Positions 1-9,413 of a stretch of 64,000 nt of DNA are shown here, piece by piece; position 1 is the first letter of the stretch, and the number at the start of each line of letters is the position of its first letter. Under the pieces are notes generated by a model, which saw only the letters and a list, made by a program, of their open reading frames with translations, did no database searches and was not told where the DNA came from. Where the stretch lies: NCBI RefSeq assembly GCF_014207935.1, contig NZ_JACHLL010000002.1, positions 677,865 to 741,864 of the forward strand. The letters run 5' to 3'. The stretch is from Pseudomonas fluvialis (GTDB lineage Bacteria > Pseudomonadota > Gammaproteobacteria > Pseudomonadales > Pseudomonadaceae). A program made the position numbers and the translations under genes.

Positions 1-1644
1 GCGCACCCGCGAGGAAGGCCCGCAGAGAATCAGGGCGATCCCCTGAGCCCGGTAGTCACGTAAAACGTTCTCCAGCGCCGCCAGCGCGGTCATGTCCAGA
101 AGCGGCACCGCGCTCATTTCGACAATCACCACGCGTACCTCGGGATTGAAGCGGCGCAATACGCTCAGTGCCTTCTCCGCCGCGCCAAAGAACAGCGGCC
201 CGCGAATCGCGTACACCGCCACCTGCGGCGGCAGGTCGGCCAGCGCCACGTGGGCATCGCCCGTCAGCTTTGCGGTATCGGTCAGCTCGCTCATGCGTTT
301 AATGAACAGCCCCGCCGCCAGCAGCAGCCCCACCCCGACCGCCAGGACCATATCGAACAGCACCGTCAGCAGCAAACAGACCAGCAGCACCAGCACGTCA
401 TTGCGCGGGGCAATGCGCAGGGTGTGCCACACATGCGCCGGCTCGCTCATGTTCCAGGCCACCATCAGCAGCAGCGCCGCCAGGGCCGACATCGGCAGGT
501 AACTGAACCAGGGCGCCAGCACCAGCATGGCCAGCAGCACCACGCCGGCATGCACCATGGCCGCCAGCGGCGAAAACGCCCCGGCGCGCACACTGGCCGC
601 CGTGCGGGCGATGGCTGCCGTGGCGGTAATGCCGCCCAGCAGCGGCGCCAGCAGATTGCCGACGCCCTGGCCTACCAGCTCGGCATTGGGATCATGCTTG
701 CTGTCGGCCATGCCATCGGCGACCACCGCGCACAGCAGCGATTCGATCGCGCCGAGCATGGCTATCGCCAAGGCAGAAGGCAGCAACTGGCGCACCAGTT
801 CAAACGACAGGCCGATCGGTTGCCCCTGGGCATTGGCCAACTGCCAGGGCCAGGCAAAGGCCGGCAGGAACGGCGGAATGCCCGGCAGGCTCTCTCCGCC
901 CAGGCTGTAGCTGAAGCGCTCACCGAGGGTCGCCACCGGCAGCCCCAGCCGGTCAAGCCACAATCCCAGCAGGCAGCCCACCAGCAGGGCCACCAGATGG
1001 CCCGGCACCCTAGGCACCAAACGCGGCCAAATCAACAGGACCGCCAGCGTGGCTACCGCCACCAGGCTATCGCCCGGCTGCAGGCTTGGCAGGGCCTGCC
1101 ACAACAGCTCCAGCTGGCCCAGCACATGGGCCGAGTTGGCCGGCACGCTGAGTCCGAATAAGTCCTTGATCTGCAGGATGGCGATGACCACGCCGATACC
1201 GGCGGTAAAGCCCAGGGTCACCGGATAGGGAATGAACTCGATCAGCCTCCCGGCCCTTGCCCAGCCGAGGGCAATCAGAATCACTCCGGCCAGCATGCTG
1301 CAAAGCAGTAGCCCGCCGATGCCGTGCTGCTGGGTAATCGGCAGAAGAATGACGACAAAGGCCGCGGTGGGGCCGCTGACATTAAAGCGCGAGCCGCCGC
1401 ACAGGGCGATCAGCGGCGCGGCCACCAGCACGGTATACAGCCCATGCTGCGGCGGCACACCGACGGCAATCGCCAGCGCCATGGCCAGCGGAATGGCGAT
1501 GATGCCCACGGTCAGCCCGGCCGTCAGATCACCACGCAGATGACGCACGGAGTAACCGGCACGCCAGGCCTGGCGCCAGGCGGAAAACAGCGGCGGCAGC
1601 ATGCTCCCGGCGCGCAACCTGTTCACAACACGCAGCTTGCTCAC
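1..1644 (-). CDS. SulP-family anion transporter with STAS domain (3' end outside window)
   Basis: Inner-membrane anion (sulfate, bicarbonate or dicarboxylate) permease of the SulP/SLC26 family, DauA-like. The reverse strand reads continuously from a GTG at 1644 to the window edge. An AAGGAG Shine-Dalgarno lies 6 nt before that GTG, and the nearby ATG is out of frame and stops at once. The N-terminus carries the SulP signature (LTAGLTVGIIAIPLAMALAI, then SGPTAAF). The left-most 200 bases encode a STAS-like segment (VVIVEMSAVPLLDMTALAAL) that includes the usual D-x-T/S-alpha turn. About 547 residues are visible; the usual family length is 550-600, so only the end of STAS is missing. Substrate cannot be told from sequence. 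The neighbour on the other side of its start is divergent, so it appears to be transcribed alone. Confidence 0.9.
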   Translation of the reverse strand, partial: MSKLRVVNRLRAGSMLPPLFSAWRQAWRAGYSVRHLRGDLTAGLTVGIIAIPLAMALAIAVGVPPQHGLYTVLVAAPLIALCGGSRFNVSGPTAAFVVILLPITQQHGIGGLLLCSMLAGVILIALGWARAGRLIEFIPYPVTLGFTAGIGVVIAILQIKDLFGLSVPANSAHVLGQLELLWQALPSLQPGDSLVAVATLAVLLIWPRLVPRVPGHLVALLVGCLLGLWLDRLGLPVATLGERFSYSLGGESLPGIPPFLPAFAWPWQLANAQGQPIGLSFELVRQLLPSALAIAMLGAIESLLCAVVADGMADSKHDPNAELVGQGVGNLLAPLLGGITATAAIARTAASVRAGAFSPLAAMVHAGVVLLAMLVLAPWFSYLPMSALAALLLMVAWNMSEPAHVWHTLRIAPRNDVLVLLVCLLLTVLFDMVLAVGVGLLLAAGLFIKRMSELTDTAKLTGDAHVALADLPPQVAVYAIRGPLFFGAAEKALSVLRRFNPEVRVVIVEMSAVPLLDMTALAALENVLRDYRAQGIALILCGPSSRVR

Positions 1645-1767
1645 ATCACTCTCCTTGGCCCTGACCGCAGTATAAGAGCCACGCTCGGGCGCGGGCAGGC
1701 TGCCGCCTTCGACCTTGGTCGTGGTAAAGTGCGCGGCCAAAACGTGCCAGCCGTGGAGAAATGGGCA

Positions 1768-2055
1768 ATGCGTAAAGACAAGAAGCAGGTCATCGGCGAA
1801 GAGATCAGTGACGAGGCGATCCAGCTGTTTCTGACCGTCGAACCGGCCGACGACACGCCGCCTTCCCTGCACAAACTGATCAAGGCCTACCGTGGCCTGC
1901 GCGTCGACGACTTCGAGCGCTTCCTCGGTTTCTTCAAAGCCGCCGGCTATGACCTCAATGCCCGCAACGCTAAAGGCGAGGACTTCGTCGCGCTGATCCA
2001 GGACCAGCGCCTGGCCGAGCCCTACATCGAAGTGATCAGCGCCGCCCGCGCCTGA
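1768..2055 (+). CDS. Small conserved protein, PA4642 family
   Basis: A 95-residue soluble, acidic protein that I recognise as the conserved Pseudomonas PA4642-type family of unknown function. It begins MRKDKKQVIGEEISDEAIQL and has no signal peptide, transmembrane segment or cysteine cluster. The open frame continues far upstream (to 1324), but that part is a shadow of the SulP gene. The start at 1768 is chosen because a GGAGA lies just before it and the protein composition changes there. An ATG at 1761 is in another frame. A strong hairpin terminator follows the stop. I can assign no function; a regulatory or adaptor role is only a guess. Confidence 0.75.
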   Translation: MRKDKKQVIGEEISDEAIQLFLTVEPADDTPPSLHKLIKAYRGLRVDDFERFLGFFKAAGYDLNARNAKGEDFVALIQDQRLAEPYIEVISAARA

Positions 2056-2073
2056 TCCACGCCTGCGACACCC

Positions 2074-2106
2074 GACAACCCGGCTCCGGCCGGGTTGTCT
2101 GTTTCT
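2074..2106 (+). terminator. Rho-independent terminator after the PA4642-family gene
   Basis: A 10-bp GC-rich perfect stem (GACAACCCGG with CCGGGTTGTC) separated by 6 nt and followed by TGTTTCTG, placed 18 nt after the stop codon. Confidence 0.75.
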
Positions 2107-2175
2107 GCCCTCCAGAGCGGACAGAAAAATCGGCGTTTTGACGCTTTTTCCACACTTTCTTCACGAGTAACCGAC

Positions 2176-2189
2176 GTCCGAGCTCGGAC
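2176..2189. promoter_or_regulatory. Perfect 14-bp palindrome upstream of the sulfatase-PAP2 operon
   Basis: GTCCGAGCTCGGAC reads identically on both strands and ends 34 nt before the start codon of the sulfatase gene. It is a candidate operator. No regulator or consensus is recognised, so function is inference. Confidence 0.3.
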
Positions 2190-2223
2190 AATTTCGCCAT
2201 CTCCACCGATTGCGGAATTGATC

Positions 2224-4218
2224 ATGCTCGCCCTGCGCAACGCCCCTGCCCGTTACCTGCTGCTCACCGGCGGCCTGTGGCTGACGGTTTTCTTTTTCAG
2301 TCGCAGTTTGTTGCTGCTCACTCACTGGCCGGAAGCCAATGCCAGCGCAGGCGATGTTCTGCGCCTGTTCGGCATCGGCCTGCTCTATGACCTGGCCTTC
2401 CTCAGCTATGCATTGCTACCGCTGGGGCTCTATCTGGCGCTGTGTCCGCCCCGCCTGTGGCAGCGACGCGGGCACCAGCTGTGGCTGCAGGGCCTGCTCG
2501 GTGCCACGGTCTTCGTCATGCTGTTCAGCGCCGTGGCCGAGTGGCTGTTCTGGGATGAGTTTGGCGTTCGCTTCAACTTCATTGCAGTGGACTACCTGGT
2601 CTACTCGGACGAAGTAATCCAGAACATCCGCGAATCCTATCCGGTAGGCAGCCTGCTGACCCTGTTGGCGCTGCTCAGCGCGGCCCTGACCTGGAGTCTG
2701 CGCAAACCGCTACAGGCCATCCTGCAGGCGCCTGCAGCATCGCGTAGTGCACGCCTGGGCAGCATCGCCCTGCTGGCCGGCATGGCGACAGCCGCCCTGC
2801 TTCTGTTGGATCAGGAGATGCCCCGGGGCCAGGGCGGCAATACCTACCAGCACGAGCTGGCGAGCAACGGCCCCTACCAGTTCTTCGCCGCCTTCCGTAA
2901 CAACGAGCTGGATTACGATCAGTTCTACAGCAGCCTGCCGGCAGAGGACGCTGGCCGCCAATTGCGCGCCGAACTGGCAGAGCCCAATAGCCGCTTCCTC
3001 AGCACAGACCCACTGGATATCCGCCGAAAAATCGACAATCCCGGCCAGCCGCGCCCGCTGAACATCGTTCTGGTGACCATCGAAAGCCTCTCGGCCAAGT
3101 ACCTCGGCAGCTTTGGCGACAACCGCGGACTAACCCCCAACCTGGATCAGCTGCGCCGCGAAAGCCTGGCCTTTACCAACTTCTATGCCACCGGCACCCG
3201 CACCGACCGTGGTCTGGAAGCCATCACCCTGGCCATCCCGCCCACCCCCGGGCGCTCCATCGTCAAGCGCATCGGCCGGGAAAACGGCTATGCCAGCCTC
3301 GGCCAGCAGCTCAGCGCCAAAGGCTACGACAGCGTGTTCGTCTACGGCGGGCGCAGCTACTTCGACAATATGGGCGCCTTCTTTGGCGGTAACGGCTACC
3401 GGGTCGTCGACCAGAGCAGCGTCGACGAATCCGACATCCACTTCAAGAATGCCTGGGGCATGGCCGACGAGGACCTGTACAACCAGACGCTGAAACTGGC
3501 GGATGCCGACCATGCCGCCGGCAAACCCTTTCTGCTCCAGCTGATGACGACCTCCAACCACCGGCCCTATACCTACCCGGAAGGACGGATCGACATTGCC
3601 TCGGGTGACGGCCGCGAAGGTGCGGTGAAATACACCGACTGGGCCATCGGCGACTTTCTCGCCAAGGCCAGGCAGAAACCCTGGTTCAACGACACGCTGT
3701 TCGTCTTCGTCGCCGATCACTGTGCCGGCAGTGCGGGGAGCGAGGATCTGCCGGTGGCCAACTACCACATCCCACTGTTCATCTATGCGCCGCAGCAGAT
3801 CGCCGCACGCGAGGACGCCCAGTTAGCCAGCCAGATCGACCTGGCGCCGACACTGCTCGGCCTGCTCAATCAGGACTATGTCTCGACCTTCTACGGCCGC
3901 AACCTGCTGCAGGCCAATCAACTGCCGGCACGCGTGCTGATCGGTAACTACCAGCACCTCGGGCTGTTCGACGGCAAGGACCTGGCCATCCTAAGTCCGC
4001 GCCAGGGCATGCGCCGCCACGACGATGCCCTGGGGCAAAGCATCGAGCGCCGCGTGGACCGCAGCGACCCGCTGCTGCAACGCGACATCGGCTATTTCCA
4101 GGCCGCCAGCCATGCCTTTCGCCAGCATCTGCTCGGTTGGCAGGGTAGCCAGCCGGATCAGCGCGTAACCCAGCACTGCCCGGTCAACCAGCCTCAGTGC
4201 GCCAAGGCCCGCTCATGA
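2224..4218 (+). CDS. LTA-synthase-like membrane sulfatase/phosphoglycerol transferase
   Basis: Alkaline-phosphatase-superfamily membrane enzyme of the LtaS/OpgB type (664 aa), predicted to act on polar head groups (phosphoglycerol or phosphoethanolamine transfer) on the outer face of the inner membrane. Five hydrophobic segments fill residues 1-200; the sulfatase domain follows from about residue 275. Metal and nucleophile positions are visible: glutamate in VTIESLSAKYLG (near 286), threonine in YATGTRTDRGLEA (near 324), and Asp-His in FVADHCAG (near 498). Frame upstream of 2224 is open to 2095 but crosses the previous terminator, so ATG 2224 is the start. The stop overlaps the next ATG (ATGA). 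The acceptor is unknown: Gram-negatives lack lipoteichoic acid, so an osmoregulated glucan or lipid A is more likely. Confidence 0.85.
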   Translation: MLALRNAPARYLLLTGGLWLTVFFFSRSLLLLTHWPEANASAGDVLRLFGIGLLYDLAFLSYALLPLGLYLALCPPRLWQRRGHQLWLQGLLGATVFVMLFSAVAEWLFWDEFGVRFNFIAVDYLVYSDEVIQNIRESYPVGSLLTLLALLSAALTWSLRKPLQAILQAPAASRSARLGSIALLAGMATAALLLLDQEMPRGQGGNTYQHELASNGPYQFFAAFRNNELDYDQFYSSLPAEDAGRQLRAELAEPNSRFLSTDPLDIRRKIDNPGQPRPLNIVLVTIESLSAKYLGSFGDNRGLTPNLDQLRRESLAFTNFYATGTRTDRGLEAITLAIPPTPGRSIVKRIGRENGYASLGQQLSAKGYDSVFVYGGRSYFDNMGAFFGGNGYRVVDQSSVDESDIHFKNAWGMADEDLYNQTLKLADADHAAGKPFLLQLMTTSNHRPYTYPEGRIDIASGDGREGAVKYTDWAIGDFLAKARQKPWFNDTLFVFVADHCAGSAGSEDLPVANYHIPLFIYAPQQIAAREDAQLASQIDLAPTLLGLLNQDYVSTFYGRNLLQANQLPARVLIGNYQHLGLFDGKDLAILSPRQGMRRHDDALGQSIERRVDRSDPLLQRDIGYFQAASHAFRQHLLGWQGSQPDQRVTQHCPVNQPQCAKARS

Positions 4219-4964
4219 GCCAGGCCAACACTGCGGCCAGTCGGCCCTATAACCGCTGGCTATTTCTCGGTCTGCCCATCGGCCTGGGGCTGCTGATGCT
4301 ATTGCCGTCCTTCACCCGCCTGGATTTCGCCCTGGCCGAACTGTTCTACGTGCCGGGTGATGGTTTTATCGGACGCCACAGTGCCTTTATCGAGGACTGG
4401 CTGCATGACCGGGCCAAGCAGCTGGTAATCATCCTCGGCGTGCTGGTCATTGCCGGTTTTATCGGCAGCCTGTGCCTGCAACGGCTGCGCCCCTGGCGCC
4501 GCCGGCTGGGTTATCTGGTGCTGGCCATGGCCCTGTCCACCAGTTTCGTGAACCCGCTGAAGACCCTGACGCGCATGCACTGCCCGTGGAGTCTCAGCGA
4601 GTTCGGCGGTGTGGAGCAGTTCAGCGAGCTGCTCGGCCCACGTGCTCCGGCAGTCGAGAAAGGTGGGCGCTGCTGGCCGGGCGGTCATGCCGCCGCCGGT
4701 TTTACCCTGTTTGCCTTCTTCTTCGTCTGGCGCGACCGCCAGCCACGCCGCGCCCGTGCGGCCCTGGTCAGCGCCCTGCTGCTGGGCGGAGTGTTCTCCC
4801 TGTCACGCATGATCCAGGGCGCGCATTTCCTCTCACACAACCTGTGGACAGCCCTGTTCTGCTGGCTGATCTGCCTTGGCTGCTACCACCTGCTGCTGTA
4901 CCGCCGCGCCGCCCTGAGCCGAACGGCTCCAGCTATCGCCCTTAGCAACCCGCAACTGCCCTGA
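4215..4964 (+). CDS. PAP2-family membrane phosphatase
   Basis: Type 2 phosphatidic acid phosphatase family protein of 249 aa with about six membrane segments, expected to dephosphorylate a lipid phosphate (lipid A, undecaprenyl-PP or phosphatidate) in the periplasm. The three acid-phosphatase motifs are readable: a degenerate motif 1 (LKTLTRMHCPW), motif 2 as CWPGGHAAAGF in place of PSGH, and motif 3 SRMIQGAHFLSHNLW. It starts inside the stop codon of the sulfatase gene (4-nt overlap), so the two are translationally coupled and probably work on the same envelope lipid. An LpxE- or PgpB-like role is possible but not separable here. The unusual motif 1 (TRMHCP where RP is expected) also occurs in lipid A phosphatase relatives. 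Confidence 0.85.
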   Translation: MSQANTAASRPYNRWLFLGLPIGLGLLMLLPSFTRLDFALAELFYVPGDGFIGRHSAFIEDWLHDRAKQLVIILGVLVIAGFIGSLCLQRLRPWRRRLGYLVLAMALSTSFVNPLKTLTRMHCPWSLSEFGGVEQFSELLGPRAPAVEKGGRCWPGGHAAAGFTLFAFFFVWRDRQPRRARAALVSALLLGGVFSLSRMIQGAHFLSHNLWTALFCWLICLGCYHLLLYRRAALSRTAPAIALSNPQLP

Positions 4965-4994
4965 CATACCATCAGCCGAGCCAAACAGCGCCCA

Positions 4995-5027
4995 TAAAAA
5001 AGCCCCGCACACTTGGCGGGGCTTTTT
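4995..5027. terminator. Bidirectional terminator between the PAP2 gene and groL
   Basis: Six A's, stem GCCCCGC/GCGGGGC with a 7-nt loop, then five T's. Symmetric A and T tracts let it serve both convergent genes. Confidence 0.9.
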
Positions 5028-5050
5028 CGTTACACCAGGAGCCGGGTGGC

Positions 5051-6703
<1,653 letters not shown>

Positions 6704-6734
6704 CTATGGAATTCGTTAACGGAGCGGGAGGCGC

Positions 6735-7028
6735 TTAGGCTTCCAGAACGGCGAGAATTTCGTTTTCGGCCATGACCAGCAGGTCTTCGCCATCAACCTT
6801 GATGGTGTTGCTGCCGGAATACGGGCCAAACACCACTTTGTCACCGACCTTGACGGCCATCGGACGGACTTCGCCGTTGTCCAGCACGCGACCGGTGCCA
6901 ACAGCAACGACTTCACCCTGATTCGGCTTCTCGGCAGCGGAACCCGGCAGCACGATGCCACCAGCGGTCTTGGTTTCTTCTTCGCTGCGACGAATCACGA
7001 CGCGGTCATGCAGAGGACGAAGCTTCAT
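6735..7028 (-). CDS. groS: Co-chaperonin GroES (10 kDa)
   Basis: Heptameric lid of the GroEL chamber, 97 aa. Starts [14 protein letters not shown], contains the mobile loop ([21 protein letters not shown], residues about 17-37, truncated here to its key Ile-Val-Leu) and the [10 protein letters not shown] turn, and ends with [10 protein letters not shown]. The frame extends 15 codons upstream, but the ATG at 7028 is the family start and has a GGAGAGATC-type ribosome site just before it. First gene of the groSL operon. Confidence 0.99.
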   Translation of the reverse strand: MKLRPLHDRVVIRRSEEETKTAGGIVLPGSAAEKPNQGEVVAVGTGRVLDNGEVRPMAVKVGDKVVFGPYSGSNTIKVDGEDLLVMAENEILAVLEA

Positions 7029-7172
7029 TGTCGATCTCTCCTTGGAGGTGGTTTCAACGGCCGGTGCCTGCACCGGCGGGTTAGTAAAGTCCGGCGGGGC
7101 CGGGAGCGGCAGGCAGTGCCCACCGCGGAAGTCTGATCTGCCGACGTGGCAGAAACCTTGCGGTGACAGCTA

Positions 7173-7200
7173 CATAAGGGCATATGGAGGCATTTCAAGG
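7173..7200 (-). promoter_or_regulatory. Sigma-32 (RpoH) heat-shock promoter of groSL
   Basis: Read on the minus strand: CCTTGAAA as the -35, a 13-nt gap after CTTGAA, then CCCTTATG as the -10. This matches the E. coli groE promoter layout (CTTGAA, 13 nt, CCCCATTT). The site lies about 145 nt before the groS start. No CIRCE inverted repeat was found, consistent with RpoH control. Confidence 0.75.
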
Positions 7201-7228
7201 GCTGGCCGAAAAAAATTTCGCACAGTAC

Positions 7229-7681
7229 TCAGTCGTCTCGGCGCTGAAACTCGCCTTCAATCACGTTCGGCCGGGTCTGCCCATGGCGTGCCTGCGGATC
7301 ATCGAAGAAGGCCCGCTGGCGCTCTGCCTGGGCAATCATGCGCTGGCGCAGATTGCCGATCAGCAGGCGCCGGGTGAAGGGCAGCAGGCACAGCAGGCCG
7401 AAGGCATCACTGATGAAGCCCGGCAACAGCAGCAGACCGCCACCGACAGCAATCAGCAGGCCCTCGAGCATTTCCTGCTCGGGCAATTCGCCACGCGCCA
7501 GACGCTCACGGGCACGCCAGGCGGTGGCCAGGCCCGCCACGCGCAGCAGCACGCTGCCAAGGATGGCGGTGCCGATTACCAGCAAGAGGGTTGGCAGCAC
7601 ACCAATGGCACTACCCACCTGAATCAGCACGGCCAGTTCGATGACCGGGAACAGCAACAGCAGAAAAAGAAAGAATCGCAT
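7229..7681 (-). CDS. fxsA: FxsA family membrane protein
   Basis: Small inner-membrane protein (150 aa) of the FxsA family, named for suppression of F-plasmid exclusion of phage T7 in E. coli when overproduced; its normal role is unknown. The protein opens with a hydrophobic segment (MRFFLFLLLLFPVIELAVLIQ) and has further hydrophobic stretches (LPTLLLVIGTAILGSVLLR and GLLIAVGGGLLLLPGFISDAFG) before a charged cytoplasmic tail, the standard FxsA layout. The frame opens seven codons earlier, but ATG 7681 has an AAGGAAA ribosome site. It is divergently oriented from nothing nearby and sits just upstream of groSL in the same direction, an arrangement I recall as conserved in pseudomonads. Confidence 0.9.
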   Translation of the reverse strand: MRFFLFLLLLFPVIELAVLIQVGSAIGVLPTLLLVIGTAILGSVLLRVAGLATAWRARERLARGELPEQEMLEGLLIAVGGGLLLLPGFISDAFGLLCLLPFTRRLLIGNLRQRMIAQAERQRAFFDDPQARHGQTRPNVIEGEFQRRDD

Positions 7682-7744
7682 CAGGGTTTCCTTGCGCCAC
7701 AACGGCTAGCGGTATTCAGCAGATGGCGGCGGGACCCGCCAAGT

Positions 7745-8476
7745 TCAACCCTCGACGTCGCCGCCGGTCGGCCAGACTTCGGCGCGGGCCAGTGCCACCA
7801 AGGCCTGGCGCACGTCCAGCGGGCTATTACAGGATGTTGCGAAGGGCAGCCAGTGCAGCGCCGCCCCGAGCCGCAGATGGAAACCTTCACTGTCGATACC
7901 GACCAGCTCGGCCGGCTCATCCGCCTGCAAGCCGGCCAGAGTCACGTAATGAGCCAACGCGGCAGAATGATCGGCATTCATATGCTCGACCATGCTCGCC
8001 TCGCTCTCGCCGACAAAGGGATTGGCCAAGGCCACCTGCTCCAACCAGTGAATTGCCCCGAAACCGCCGATGAAACGCCAGCGCACCGGTTCAAGCCGCC
8101 AGAAATCAAAGTCATGGGCGCGGTGGTAGTCTCGCGACAGGGGAAAGTAGCGGTAGTAGCGGGCAGCAGCCGCCTCGATGGCCGCCTCATCCATCAGTTT
8201 CCGGGCTTCGGCCAAGAGGGTCAGACGCCCGGCGGCCTGGACGTCGGCAGCACCGCGCTCGCCGACCAGCAGCGAACACTTGTCATCCTGCTGCAGGTTA
8301 TGGGTGTGCTGGGCGATGCGGCTGATCAGGATCAGCGGGCAGCCTTGCGCGTCCAGGCAATAGGGCACTACGGAGCCGAAAGGGAAGCCCGGCATGGCCT
8401 TGGAATGGGTCGAGAGCACGCCGTGGTATTCCTTGAGCAGCAATTCTCGGGCATGCTTGGCCGGCTTAATGCTCAC
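7745..8476 (-). CDS. HugZ-like haem-utilisation/pyridoxamine-oxidase-fold protein
   Basis: 243-residue cytoplasmic protein of the HugZ family. An N-terminal split-barrel flavin/haem fold (residues about 10-150, with KEYHGVLSTHSKAMPGFPFGS and LISRIAQHTHNL) is followed by a C-terminal DUF2470 domain (VEHMNADHSAALAHYVTLAG) that usually supplies a haem-binding histidine. Members degrade or traffic haem during iron limitation, but many are untested, so a haem oxygenase assignment is inference. The start is GTG at 8476, supported by CAAGGTG. It lies upstream of fxsA on the same strand with a 63-nt gap. No Fur box was recognised in front of it. Confidence 0.8.
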   Translation of the reverse strand: MSIKPAKHARELLLKEYHGVLSTHSKAMPGFPFGSVVPYCLDAQGCPLILISRIAQHTHNLQQDDKCSLLVGERGAADVQAAGRLTLLAEARKLMDEAAIEAAAARYYRYFPLSRDYHRAHDFDFWRLEPVRWRFIGGFGAIHWLEQVALANPFVGESEASMVEHMNADHSAALAHYVTLAGLQADEPAELVGIDSEGFHLRLGAALHWLPFATSCNSPLDVRQALVALARAEVWPTGGDVEG

Positions 8477-8580
8477 CTTGTGACTCCTTGACCAGAATCC
8501 GTCATAAACGGACGGGTGTTCGCCTGATTATCCACGGACACCGGCAAGGCTCTTCGTAGACGTTTGTGGGGGATTTAACC

Positions 8581-9339
8581 ATGCAATTGCAAGATAAAGT
8601 CATCATCATCACCGGCGGCTGTCAGGGTCTGGGCCGCGCCATGGGCGAATACCTGGCCGCCAAGGGCGCCAAGCTGGCGCTGGTTGACCTCAACCAGGAA
8701 AAACTCGACGAAGCCGTAGCCGCCTGCAAAGCCGCCGGTGGCGATGCCCGTGCCTACCTGTGCAACGTGGCCAACGAAGAGCAGGTGACCCACATGGTCG
8801 CCCAGGTCGCCGCCGACTTCGGCGCCATTAACGGCCTGGTCAACAACGCCGGCATCCTGCGCGACGGCCTGACCATCAAGGTCAAGGACGGCGAAATCAG
8901 CAAAATGAGCCTGGCCCAGTGGCAGTCGGTAATCGACGTCAACCTGACCGGCGTGTTCCTCTGCACCCGCGAAGTGGCGGCCAAGATGATCGAGCTGAAG
9001 AATCAGGGCGCCATCATCAATATTTCCTCCATCTCCCGCGCCGGCAACATGGGCCAGGCCAACTACTCCGCGGCCAAGGCCGGCGTAGCCGCCGACACCG
9101 TGGTCTGGGCCAAGGAACTGGCACGCTACGGCATCCGCGTGGCCGGTGTAGCCCCGGGCTTCATCGAAACCGAGATGACCGGCAGCATGAAGCCGGAAGC
9201 CCTGGAGAAGATGACCGCCGGCATCCCGCTGCGCCGCATGGGCAAGCCTACCGAAATCGCCCACTCGGTGGCCTACATCCTGGAAAACGACTATTACACC
9301 GGTCGTATCCTGGAGCTGGACGGCGGCCTGCGCCTGTAA
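8581..9339 (+). CDS. Short-chain dehydrogenase/reductase (SDR)
   Basis: Classical SDR oxidoreductase of 252 aa. Nucleotide-binding [12 protein letters not shown] (TGxxxGxG) is at residues 11-20, NNAG at about 86, catalytic Ser in ISSISRAG (near 142) and YSAAK (Tyr/Lys near 160). A C-terminal [12 protein letters not shown] is typical of FabG-like enzymes. The first acidic residue after beta-2 (LVDLN) suggests an NAD(H) preference. The substrate is not predictable; it resembles 3-oxoacyl reductases but is not in a fatty-acid operon. Start ATG 8581 follows GTGGGGGA; the extra five codons upstream begin with a weaker context. Divergent from the HugZ-like gene and closed by a strong terminator, so it is monocistronic. 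Confidence 0.9.
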   Translation: MQLQDKVIIITGGCQGLGRAMGEYLAAKGAKLALVDLNQEKLDEAVAACKAAGGDARAYLCNVANEEQVTHMVAQVAADFGAINGLVNNAGILRDGLTIKVKDGEISKMSLAQWQSVIDVNLTGVFLCTREVAAKMIELKNQGAIINISSISRAGNMGQANYSAAKAGVAADTVVWAKELARYGIRVAGVAPGFIETEMTGSMKPEALEKMTAGIPLRRMGKPTEIAHSVAYILENDYYTGRILELDGGLRL

Positions 9340-9353
9340 CGGCTGCCTGTCAG

Positions 9354-9385
9354 CAAAAAAAAGCCCCGCTCAGGCGGGGCTTTTT
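9354..9385. terminator. Bidirectional terminator between SDR and DUF481 genes
   Basis: Eight A's, stem GCCCCGC/GCGGGGC with a 4-nt loop, and five T's between two convergent genes. Confidence 0.92.
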
Positions 9386-9413
9386 CATACTCGTCATTTA
9401 TTCGTACCGGGCA

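Noticed and set aside
250..1161. Long plus-strand open frame rich in Gln/His/Arg
   Set aside because: It lies opposite the SulP gene and its composition (Gln-Arg-His runs) is that of an antisense shadow; no ribosome site.
3130..3768. 212-codon minus-strand frame inside the sulfatase gene
   Set aside because: Antisense to clear catalytic motifs of the sulfatase; Gly/Val-rich shadow composition.
7029..7228. CIRCE/HrcA element upstream of groS
   Set aside because: No TTAGCACTC-N9-GAGTGCTAA repeat was found; an RpoH promoter explains regulation.
8575..9264. 229-codon minus-strand frame opposite the SDR gene
   Set aside because: The SDR motifs on the other strand are decisive; the antisense frame is a codon-bias artefact.
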